Shown here: piece by piece, positions 5,613-10,628 of the stretch
Layout of the letters: each line of letters begins with the position of its first letter
Numbering within the stretch: the first letter of the stretch is position 1
NCBI GenBank assembly: GCA_021768985.1
Contig: JAETTR010000025.1
Span: 1-10,628 of the forward strand
DNA length: 10,628 nt
Reading direction: 5' to 3'
DNA from: Bacillota bacterium
GTDB lineage: Bacteria > Bacillota > Clostridia > Christensenellales > Borkfalkiaceae
Translations under genes and position numbers: made by a program
The notes under the pieces: model-generated
What the model was told of the DNA's origin: nothing
The model's input: only the letters and a program-made list of their open reading frames with translations
Database searches by the model: none

Positions 5613-6665
5613 GTGCGTACCGAAATTTGCCGCATTGCCCGCATGCTGAAAAAACAGGGCAGGCATATCTCTTTTCACACTCCCGGACACAAGCGCGCGG
5701 GCGCGGACATCACCGAGTTGTCCTATTCCGATTCCCTCGCATCGCCGAACGGCGTAATCCGCGAAGCGGAATGCGATCTCGCGAAAATTCTCGGCGCGGA
5801 AAAGAGCTTTATTCTCACCGACGGCAGTACTTCGGGCGTTTACGCCATGCTTGCGGCGCTCAAAGCGGCGGGCTGTCGAAAAATCGCTCTGCCCGCGTTC
5901 GCGCACGTCAGCGCGACGCGCGGTTGCGAGATTCTCGGGCTGACGCCCGTCGTGATTCCCTGCGGAAGGGAATGCGGCATCCCGTTGCAACCCTCTTTGC
6001 GCGGGATCGAACGGGCGTTGGACGAAGCCGACGCGCTCTTTCTCGTGTCGCCCGACTATTACGGAAACTTTCCTCCGCTCCGCGCGGCGAAAGAGTTGTG
6101 CGCGGCGGCGGGCAAGCCGTTCGCGCTCGACGGCGCGCACGGCGGGCATCTGCATTTCACGCAACTGCACGCGGGCAAGTACGCCGATCTCTGGGTGGAC
6201 GGCGTGCATAAGTCGTTGCCCGCGCTCACGCAGGGCGCGGTCGTTTCGGCAAAGACGGCGGAATGGGCGGAGTTGCTTGCAAATTCCGTAAAGCTGTTCC
6301 GTACGACGTCTCCCTCCTATCCGATCATGGCGAGCGTGGAATACGCCGTCAAATATCCGAGAAACGAAAAAATCGAGCGGGCGGCGGAGGCGTTGAAGGC
6401 GCGGCTTTCCGCTTATCCGAACGCCGACTGGACGAAGCTCGTATTGCGGTTCGGCAACCGCGCGGACGAAGCGCAGCGCGCTTTGGAAGCGCGCGGCGTC
6501 TATCCCGAATTCAACGACGGGAACTATCTGATGTTCTATCTCTCGCCGTGCACCAAACGAAGAGAGCTGAACGCGCTCGAACGGGCGCTGAAAGGGCTTT
6601 CCCGCGGCGAGCCGACGGAGGTCGGCGCGCCCGAGCCGTACGGCGATCACGGCTGTCTGCGCTGA
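5613..6665 (+). CDS. Orn/Lys/Arg decarboxylase-like PLP enzyme, short form
   Basis: This 350-residue protein belongs to the fold-type I Orn/Lys/Arg decarboxylase (SpeA/YaaO-like) group, which removes CO2 from a basic amino acid to make a polyamine precursor. Hallmarks are FHTPGHKRAG (21-30), SYSDSLASPNGVI (37-49), TDGSTSGVYAML (69-80), ALDGAHGGH (171-179) with Asp173 and His176, GVHKSLPALTQGAV (197-210) with Lys200 as Schiff-base lysine, and TTSPSYPIMASVEY (231-244). It is clearly shorter than typical YaaO-type proteins of about 480 residues; the missing part is mostly the C-terminal domain. The frame ends in a normal stop with no sign of a frameshift, and the downstream DNA encodes holB at once. 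The GTG start has no good ribosome-binding site but lies three bases after the previous stop, suggesting coupling. The only alternative is an ATG at 5643, also without a ribosome-binding site. Substrate and even decarboxylase activity are uncertain. Confidence 0.88.
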   Translation: MRTEICRIARMLKKQGRHISFHTPGHKRAGADITELSYSDSLASPNGVIREAECDLAKILGAEKSFILTDGSTSGVYAMLAALKAAGCRKIALPAFAHVSATRGCEILGLTPVVIPCGRECGIPLQPSLRGIERALDEADALFLVSPDYYGNFPPLRAAKELCAAAGKPFALDGAHGGHLHFTQLHAGKYADLWVDGVHKSLPALTQGAVVSAKTAEWAELLANSVKLFRTTSPSYPIMASVEYAVKYPRNEKIERAAEALKARLSAYPNADWTKLVLRFGNRADEAQRALEARGVYPEFNDGNYLMFYLSPCTKRRELNALERALKGLSRGEPTEVGAPEPYGDHGCLR

Positions 6666-6680
6666 TTCAATTGGACGATT

Positions 6681-7628
6681 ATGCAACGGTTACTTCGCGA
6701 AACAACTGCATACCGACGGATTGCCGCGGACGCCGCCGAGGGAAATCTTTCCCACACGACGCTCGTGCTCTTTCCGGACGAAAAGCTTTTGCGCCCGCTG
6801 TTGACGGAGTGCGCCAAGGCGTTTTTCGGCGCGGAGGAGGGAAGCCGCCTGGCGGGGCTGATCGCGGAGGAAAGTTTTTCGGATTGCGTATTTTATCCCG
6901 CGACGGGGGAGAAACTGACGGCGGACCTTGCGGCGCGGCTCTTGGACGAAAGCGTGCTTCGCCCCGTGGAGGGCAGTAAAAAGCTGTTCGTGCTCGACGC
7001 GTTCCACACGGTCACCCCGCTCGTGCAGAACAAGCTGTTAAAGGCGCTCGAAGAGCCCTGCGAGGGCGTCTATTTCCTGATCGGCGCGGCCGCGGAGCAT
7101 ACCGTGCTGCCCACCGTGCTCTCGCGTGCGAAAAAGCTGGCGGAGCCTCCGTTTTCGGAGGAACAGATCGCGCGGGCGTTGGAGCGCGCCCATGCGGGCG
7201 AGTCGGGGATCGCGCAAGCGGCGGCGGCAAGCGGCGGAATTTTCTCGGTCGCGGAGAGTCTGCTCGCGGGCGGCGGCGAAGAGTTCCGGCTCGCCGAACG
7301 GTTTTTATCGGAAGCGGACTTCGTGCCGCTGTGCAGGGAGCTCGGCGAACGCAAGGAAAAACGCGCCTTTTTATCGGCGCTCAAGCTGTTGCTTCGGGAT
7401 ATGATGTTTTACGCGGCGGGGCAGGCAAGATACGCCGCGCTGAAAACGGATTCGGTTTCGCGGTTGGCGAAGTCGTATCCTGCGGGCGCGCTCGTCCGCG
7501 CGATCGAGCTCGTCGGCGAAGCGGAAAAACAAATTCAATTCAACGCGAATTTCGGAATGGCGCTCTTAACGCTCGCCACGGAAATTCGGGATACCCGTTC
7601 ACGCTTTGCAAAGCTGTATGCGGAGTAA
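6681..7628 (+). CDS. holB: DNA polymerase III delta-prime subunit (clamp loader), divergent
   Basis: Delta-prime is the stator subunit of the clamp loader that places the beta ring on DNA. The 315-residue protein shows the characteristic KLFVLDAFHTVTPLVQNKLLKALEEP block (101-126), where Asp106 sits in the Walker-B-like strand, followed by YFLIGAA and SRAKKL (148-153), a form of the SRC sensor with Ala instead of Cys. The usual SHAYLF.G..G.GK P-loop is replaced by SHTTLVLFPDEKLLRPLL (24-41), and the zinc-binding cysteines found in many relatives are absent, so it should not bind ATP. That agrees with a structural role. The C-terminal helical domain occupies about 185-315. The gene has a weak ribosome-binding site (TTGGACGA) 15 bp after the decarboxylase-like gene. 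The ricT gene downstream supports the assignment, as in Bacillus holB-yaaT. Confidence 0.88.
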   Translation: MQRLLRETTAYRRIAADAAEGNLSHTTLVLFPDEKLLRPLLTECAKAFFGAEEGSRLAGLIAEESFSDCVFYPATGEKLTADLAARLLDESVLRPVEGSKKLFVLDAFHTVTPLVQNKLLKALEEPCEGVYFLIGAAAEHTVLPTVLSRAKKLAEPPFSEEQIARALERAHAGESGIAQAAAASGGIFSVAESLLAGGGEEFRLAERFLSEADFVPLCRELGERKEKRAFLSALKLLLRDMMFYAAGQARYAALKTDSVSRLAKSYPAGALVRAIELVGEAEKQIQFNANFGMALLTLATEIRDTRSRFAKLYAE

Positions 7629-7639
7629 AGGAGTTTTTT

Positions 7640-8482
7640 ATGGAAAAGGTTGTCGTCGTAAAATTCAAAGGGAACTGTAAACCCTATTATTTCGGCGCGG
7701 GGAAATTACAGCCCGCGCGCGGTCAGGGCGTGATCGTGGAAACGGCGCGCGGACTCGAATACGCGGTCGTCGTCGATCCCGTCAAAGAGGTGGAGCGGGA
7801 AGAGATCGTCTCGCCCTTGAAGCCCATTGTGCGGATCGCGACGGAGAAGGATCTGGAAACGGTGCGCAAAAACGAGGAGCGCCGCGGCGAAGCGATGAAG
7901 ATCTGCAAGGAAAAGATCCGCAAGCACGAGCTGGAAATGAAGCTGATCGACTGCGAATTCACCTTCGACGGATCGAAGGTCGTGTTCACGTTCACGGCGG
8001 AGGGCAGAGTCGATTTCCGCGAGCTCGTAAAAGATCTCGCTTCCACCTTCCATATCCGCATCGAGCTCAAACAGGTGGGAATTCGCGACGAAACGCGGAT
8101 TCTGGGCGGAATCGCGCCCTGCGGCAGAGAGTGCTGCTGCGCGGGCTGTATGCCCGATTTCAAGAAGGTCAGCATTAAAATGGCGAAAAATCAGGGGCTT
8201 TCGCTCAATCCCGGAAAGATCAGCGGGCTCTGCGGCAGACTGATGTGCTGTCTTTCCTACGAAAACGATTATTACGCGTCCGTGTATAAGAAGATGCCCA
8301 AGATGGGCGGCACGGTCGGAACGCCGGAGGGAAAGGGCGTCGTGATTTCCGAAAACATGTTAAAACAGGAAGTGCGCGTAAAAATCGAAAAGGACGGCGC
8401 GTTCTTTTACCGTGATTTTCCCGTGTCGGAGCTCAAGTTCCACCGCGGCGAACCCGAACAGGAGAAAAATTCGCAGGAATAA
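7640..8482 (+). CDS. ricT: PSP1-domain protein RicT (YaaT family)
   Basis: In Bacillus subtilis RicT forms a complex with RicA and RicF that carries [4Fe-4S] clusters, promotes RNase Y-dependent mRNA maturation and affects the Spo0A phosphorelay. This 280-residue protein has the PSP1 C-terminal domain signature: GGIAPCGRECCCAGCMPDF (156-174), VSIKMAKNQGLSLNP (177-191), ISGLCGRLMCCLSYE (194-208). Eight cysteines cluster at 161, 165, 166, 167, 170, 198, 203 and 204, more than the usual CGR..CC motif needs. The N-terminal part (MEKVVVVKFKGNCKPYYF) and helix around residues 68-105 also fit the family. The frame is open far upstream into holB, but AAAGGAG (7627-7633) six bases before the ATG at 7640 fixes the start. 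RicA and RicF genes are not in the window. Confidence 0.95.
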   Translation: MEKVVVVKFKGNCKPYYFGAGKLQPARGQGVIVETARGLEYAVVVDPVKEVEREEIVSPLKPIVRIATEKDLETVRKNEERRGEAMKICKEKIRKHELEMKLIDCEFTFDGSKVVFTFTAEGRVDFRELVKDLASTFHIRIELKQVGIRDETRILGGIAPCGRECCCAGCMPDFKKVSIKMAKNQGLSLNPGKISGLCGRLMCCLSYENDYYASVYKKMPKMGGTVGTPEGKGVVISENMLKQEVRVKIEKDGAFFYRDFPVSELKFHRGEPEQEKNSQE

Positions 8483-8494
8483 TCGACAAAAAAC

Positions 8495-8523
8495 TTTACG
8501 AACGCGAAAAGTTGTGATATAAT
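8495..8523 (+). promoter_or_regulatory. Extended -10 promoter of the ferredoxin gene
   Basis: TATAAT (8518-8523) is perfect and preceded by TGA, giving an extended -10 (TGATATAAT). TTTACG (8495-8500) at 17 bp is a fair -35, matching four of six bases. Transcription should start near 8530, about 42 nt before the ferredoxin ATG. Confidence 0.85.
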
Positions 8524-8531
8524 ACGGATAA

Positions 8532-8548
8532 CTGCGGCACTCCCGCAG
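8532..8548 (+). other. 5'-terminal hairpin of the ferredoxin mRNA
   Basis: CTGCGG (8532-8537) and CCGCAG (8543-8548) form a perfect 6-bp stem with a 5-nt loop, starting about 2 nt after the predicted transcription start. No T-run follows. Such 5'-end stem-loops can protect an mRNA from decay; that role is inferred here. Confidence 0.5.
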
Positions 8549-8571
8549 ACAAAGATTAATGGAGGTTCACC

Positions 8572-8742
8572 ATGGCACACACGATTTCGGATGCTTGCGT
8601 ATCCTGCGGCGCTTGCGCAGATACCTGTCCGGTCGGCGCGATCGCACCCGGCGATACGACGTACGTCGTAGATCCCGCCGTCTGTATCGATTGCGGCGCT
8701 TGCGAGGACGCTTGCCCTACGGGAGCAATTACGGCGGAATAA
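8572..8742 (+). CDS. 2[4Fe-4S] ferredoxin, clostridial type (56 aa)
   Basis: A small soluble electron carrier that holds two [4Fe-4S] clusters, serving low-potential redox enzymes such as pyruvate:ferredoxin oxidoreductase or hydrogenase in anaerobes. Both CxxCxxCxxxCP motifs are intact: Cys9, 12, 15, 19 (CVSCGACADTCP) and Cys38, 41, 44, 48 (CIDCGACEDACP). The two halves are internal repeats, both ending P.GAI, as in clostridial ferredoxins. The length is normal and there is no extra domain. A GGAGG (8561-8565) six bases before the ATG fixes the start. An ATG at 8559 just before this site is in another frame. The gene has its own promoter and a strong terminator, so it is a separate highly expressed unit. 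It supports an anaerobic lifestyle. Confidence 0.97.
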   Translation: MAHTISDACVSCGACADTCPVGAIAPGDTTYVVDPAVCIDCGACEDACPTGAITAE

Positions 8743-8753
8743 ACCGTCGGGGA

Positions 8754-8788
8754 AAAGGCGCGGGAAATCCGCGCCTTTATTCTTTTTT
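8754..8788 (+). terminator. Strong intrinsic terminator of the ferredoxin gene
   Basis: A 10-bp stem (AAAGGCGCGG, 8754-8763, with CCGCGCCTTT, 8769-8778) closes a 5-nt loop and runs into TTTATTCTTTTTT, a classical intrinsic terminator. It ends 4 bp before the ATG of the next gene. Confidence 0.92.
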
Positions 8789-8792
8789 GAAT

Positions 8793-9455
8793 ATGCAAGT
8801 AATCGAAAGCCTCTTGATTGGCAATTATCAGATTATACAGGATACCGATTTTTACCGATTCACTTCCGATTCGGTGCTTCTGGCGCGCTTTTTAAAGGCG
8901 AAGAAGGGGGAAATCGTCGCCGATTTCTGCTCGGGGAGCGGCGTCGTCGGATTGCATTTTTACGCCGAAAACACGGGCGTGAAGTCGGTAACGCTGTTCG
9001 AAATGCAAAAGGAGCTCGCCGACATGAGCCGAAAGACGGTGGAACTGAACGGCTTGACCGAAACGTTTCAGGTGGAAAATCTGCGTTTGCAGGACATTCC
9101 CGCCGTCTACGCCGAGAAATTCTCGCTGATTCTTTGCAATCCGCCCTATGAACGGGGCGGCTTCGAAAAGGCGGAAAAGGAGAAGGCGGTGTGTCGGAAG
9201 GAGCTTTCGCTCACGCTCGCCGAGCTGTGCGCGGCGGCGAAAAAATGCTTGAAATTCGGCGGAAGGTTCGCGCTCGTGCACCGCGCCGACCGTCTTTCCG
9301 AGGTGCTCTGCACCCTTCACGATTTCAATCTGGAGCCCAAACGGTTACAGCTCGTTGCGGGCAAGGCGGGCGAAAAGCCGTACGCCGCGCTCGTGTCCGC
9401 GGTCAAGGGCGGCAAGAGCGGAATCGAAGTCCTGCCTACTCACGTGAACGAATAA
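8793..9455 (+). CDS. trmN6: TrmN6/YabB-type tRNA adenine-N6 methyltransferase
   Basis: A Rossmann-fold, S-adenosylmethionine-dependent methyltransferase of the COG4123 (TrmN6/YabB) type. The E. coli member methylates A37 of tRNA1-Val; substrate here is inferred. Visible elements are QIIQDTDFYRFTSDSVLLARF (13-33), typical of the family N terminus; motif I DFCSGSGVVG (44-53) for SAM binding; Glu70 at the end of the second strand; motif IV NPPY (116-119), the N6-adenine methyltransferase signature; then CRKELSLTLAEL (134-145) and a conserved HRADRLSEVL (163-172). At 220 residues it is slightly short but covers the whole fold. The same frame is open upstream to 8559, but that segment is the ferredoxin gene in another frame. 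The ATG at 8793 (or a TTG at 8787) has no ribosome-binding site, because the ferredoxin terminator occupies the upstream DNA. Position before rsmI matches Bacillus yabB-yabC order. Confidence 0.9.
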   Translation: MQVIESLLIGNYQIIQDTDFYRFTSDSVLLARFLKAKKGEIVADFCSGSGVVGLHFYAENTGVKSVTLFEMQKELADMSRKTVELNGLTETFQVENLRLQDIPAVYAEKFSLILCNPPYERGGFEKAEKEKAVCRKELSLTLAELCAAAKKCLKFGGRFALVHRADRLSEVLCTLHDFNLEPKRLQLVAGKAGEKPYAALVSAVKGGKSGIEVLPTHVNE

Positions 9456-9503
9456 GCATCTTTTTTCAAGTCGGGTTCATTTTCCTGTGAGGTAATTTTT
9501 CAA

Positions 9504-10307
9504 ATGATATATTTCGTGGCAACGCCGATCGGCAATTTAAAAGACATTACCCTGCGCGCACTCGATACGCTTCGGGAGGCGGACGCGGTGTTCTGCGAGG
9601 ATACCCGCCATACCTTAAAGCTCTTAAATGCGTACGAGATCAAAAAACCGCTTTTCAGCTGTCATAAATTCAACGAGCGCGAGGCGGCACAGAAGATCGT
9701 TTCGCTCTCGCGGGAGGGAAAAACCGTTTGCGTCGTTTCGGACGCGGGAATGCCAGTCGTGTCCGATCCCGGTCGGGAGGTCTGCCGCATTCTGAAAGAG
9801 GCGGGGGAGCCCTATTCCGTTTTGCCGGGGGCGAACGCTTTTTTGTGCGCGCTCGTGCTGTCGGCGTTTCCCGCCGAAAAATTTACCTTCCTCGGCTTTT
9901 TGCCCGAAAAGGCGCGGGAGCGCGAAGCGCTTCTGCGCGAATACGCAAACGCCCGCGAAACGCTCGTCTTTCACTGCGCGCCGCAGGACGTCGACGGATA
10001 CGTCGCCGCGTTATACCGCGCGTTCGGCGACCGCCGCGCCTGCGCCGTGCGCGAGATCACCAAAATTCACGAGGAGAGTTTGCCTTTTACGCTTGCCGAA
10101 GGGTTGCACGGCGAAAAACGGGGAGAATACGTACTTGTCGTAGAGGGCGCGGAAAAGCGGGAAAACCCGCTGTGCGCGCTTTCCGTGAAGGAGCACGTGC
10201 GCAGCTACATGGAACAGGGGCTCGATAAAAAGGAGGCGTTAAAACGCGCCGCCGCCGACAGAGGAGTTTCCAAGAGCGAGCTGTATAAAGAAGCGCTCGA
10301 ATTATAG
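9504..10307 (+). CDS. rsmI: 16S rRNA (cytidine-2'-O)-methyltransferase RsmI
   Basis: RsmI (YraL/YabC) 2'-O-methylates C1402 of 16S rRNA in the decoding centre using SAM. This 267-residue protein has the tetrapyrrole-methylase-like fold and the family motifs: FVATPIGNLKDITLRAL (4-20), CEDTRHT (31-37), CVVSDAGMPVVSDPG (76-90), YSVLPGANAFLCAL (104-117), and FTFLGFLPEK (127-136), then REITKIHEE. Small differences from the usual form are Met for Thr in SDAG(T/M)P and Asn for Ser in LPGA(S/N)A. The C-terminal tail (about 228-267, LSVKEHVRSYMEQGLDKKEALKRAA) is the small helical domain seen in many Firmicute members. GAGG (9489-9492) lies 11 bp before the ATG. It follows the TrmN6-like gene by 48 bp, where a TTTTTT run (9463-9468) lacks a hairpin. 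Confidence 0.96.
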   Translation: MIYFVATPIGNLKDITLRALDTLREADAVFCEDTRHTLKLLNAYEIKKPLFSCHKFNEREAAQKIVSLSREGKTVCVVSDAGMPVVSDPGREVCRILKEAGEPYSVLPGANAFLCALVLSAFPAEKFTFLGFLPEKAREREALLREYANARETLVFHCAPQDVDGYVAALYRAFGDRRACAVREITKIHEESLPFTLAEGLHGEKRGEYVLVVEGAEKRENPLCALSVKEHVRSYMEQGLDKKEALKRAAADRGVSKSELYKEALEL

Positions 10308-10354
10308 TCGTTTCGCGTTAATTCGACCTTTCGCGCATTCGTTCATTCAAAAGC

Positions 10355-10383
10355 TTGCAATCGTATTTCAATCATGTTATAAT
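10355..10383 (+). promoter_or_regulatory. Extended -10 promoter for the last gene
   Basis: TATAAT (10378-10383), preceded by TGT to give an extended -10, lies 17 bp from TTGCAA (10355-10360), a four-of-six -35 match. The start site is expected near 10390. The gap after rsmI (10308-10354) shows no clear terminator. Confidence 0.85.
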
Positions 10384-10385
10384 AT

Positions 10386-10454
10386 GTTCGCACGAACGGG
10401 GCGCGCGCCCCGCGCCGCAACTCCGCAACAAAAGAAGCGGCAAAAGGTTTTTTT
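10386..10454 (+). promoter_or_regulatory. GC-rich structured leader with T7 tract
   Basis: A 16-bp perfect palindrome CGGGGCGCGCGCCCCG (10397-10412) can fold as a 6-bp all-GC stem with a 4-nt loop, about 7 nt after the predicted start site. A second possible stem pairs GCCGC (10414-10418) with GCGGC (10437-10441) across an 18-nt loop, six bases before a run of seven T (10448-10454). This could be an attenuator or partial terminator, but the spacing to the T-run is not ideal and the second stem is weak. Structure is seen; regulation is speculation. Confidence 0.4.
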
Positions 10455-10460
10455 GAGAGA

Positions 10461-10628
10461 ATGTTGACCGAAGCGTTTCCACAACTTCAAAAAAGCGCCC
10501 TGATCAAGCGTCTGAACGGTTTTTTTCGTTCGGAGTATTATATGGCGCTCGTCGTCGGGATCATGACGATCGCGGAGCTGTTCGGTCTGGAATTGTTCGC
10601 GTATTATTGCTATACGCTGCTGGCGGTC
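10461..10628 (+). CDS. Membrane protein, N-terminal part only (runs off the window)
   Basis: The frame is open from the ATG at 10461 to the window end, giving 56 residues. A basic amphipathic start (MLTEAFPQLQKSALIKRLNGFFRSEYY) is followed by hydrophobic stretches from about residue 28 (MALVVGIMTIAELFGLELF, then YYCYTLLAV), consistent with the first helices of a multi-pass membrane protein. The frame has no other start codon between the upstream stop (TAA, 10380-10382) and this ATG. The ribosome-binding site is poor: AAAAGG lies about 13 bp away and GAGAGA touches the ATG. The promoter upstream supports a real gene. Too little is visible to name a family. Confidence 0.7.
   Translation, partial: MLTEAFPQLQKSALIKRLNGFFRSEYYMALVVGIMTIAELFGLELFAYYCYTLLAV

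Noticed and set aside
5451..6686. Minus-strand open frame (411 codons) opposite the decarboxylase-like gene
   Set aside because: Arg-rich shadow composition opposite a gene with intact PLP motifs.
7331..7639. Upstream extension of the ricT frame inside holB
   Set aside because: It overlaps holB; the ATG at 7640 has a strong ribosome-binding site and gives the normal RicT start.
8559..8792. Upstream extension of the methyltransferase frame from an ATG at 8559
   Set aside because: This stretch is the ferredoxin gene and its terminator read in another frame; its Arg-rich translation has no domain, and the ATG overlaps the ferredoxin ribosome-binding site.

Overview
The window is an ordinary, densely packed chromosomal segment of a Gram-positive, Clostridia-type bacterium with moderately high GC. 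Several things point that way. Promoters are close to the sigma-A consensus with 17-bp spacers, and ribosome-binding sites are of the GGAGG type. The order of a decarboxylase-like gene, holB, ricT (yaaT), a yabB-like methyltransferase and rsmI echoes the yaaO-to-yabC region of Bacillus subtilis. An uncultured gut member of the Christensenellales is a reasonable guess, but the sequence alone does not prove it.

Layout: (1) 1-830, two small minus-strand genes: a 64-residue two-helix membrane protein and an 85-residue protein of a family I recall from Clostridia but cannot name. The second may be transcribed as a leaderless mRNA. The gap between them holds a perfect 13-bp inverted repeat and a probable minus-strand terminator. 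(2) 801-2550, a divergent promoter drives an Lrp/AsnC-type regulator overlapping by 4 bp a class I/II PLP aminotransferase. (3) 2552-4686, a consensus promoter, a structured 5' leader, greA and lysS, then a hairpin terminator with only a short T-run. (4) 4701-8482, four closely spaced genes: a membrane-anchored protein of unknown function (TTG start), a short Orn/Lys/Arg-decarboxylase-like protein (GTG start), holB (clamp-loader delta-prime without a recognisable P-loop) and ricT. (5) 8495-8788, a self-contained unit with its own promoter, 5' hairpin, a 56-residue 2[4Fe-4S] ferredoxin gene and a strong terminator. (6) 8793-10307, a TrmN6/YabB-like methyltransferase beginning four bases after the terminator T-run, then rsmI. 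(7) 10355-10628, a promoter, a GC-rich structured leader and the 5' part of a membrane protein gene that runs off the window.

The genes serve transcription elongation (greA), translation (lysS, rsmI, the methyltransferase), replication (holB), RNA or phosphorelay control (ricT), amino acid metabolism (aminotransferase, decarboxylase-like protein) and electron transfer (ferredoxin). I see no mobile element, CRISPR array, tRNA, rRNA or defence system, and no clear undescribed system. The points that merit checking are regulatory: stem-loops within about ten bases of every predicted plus-strand start site, a dyad (CTTGCG-N6-CGCAAG) found twice near promoters, a gene starting on the back of a terminator, and a possible leaderless gene.
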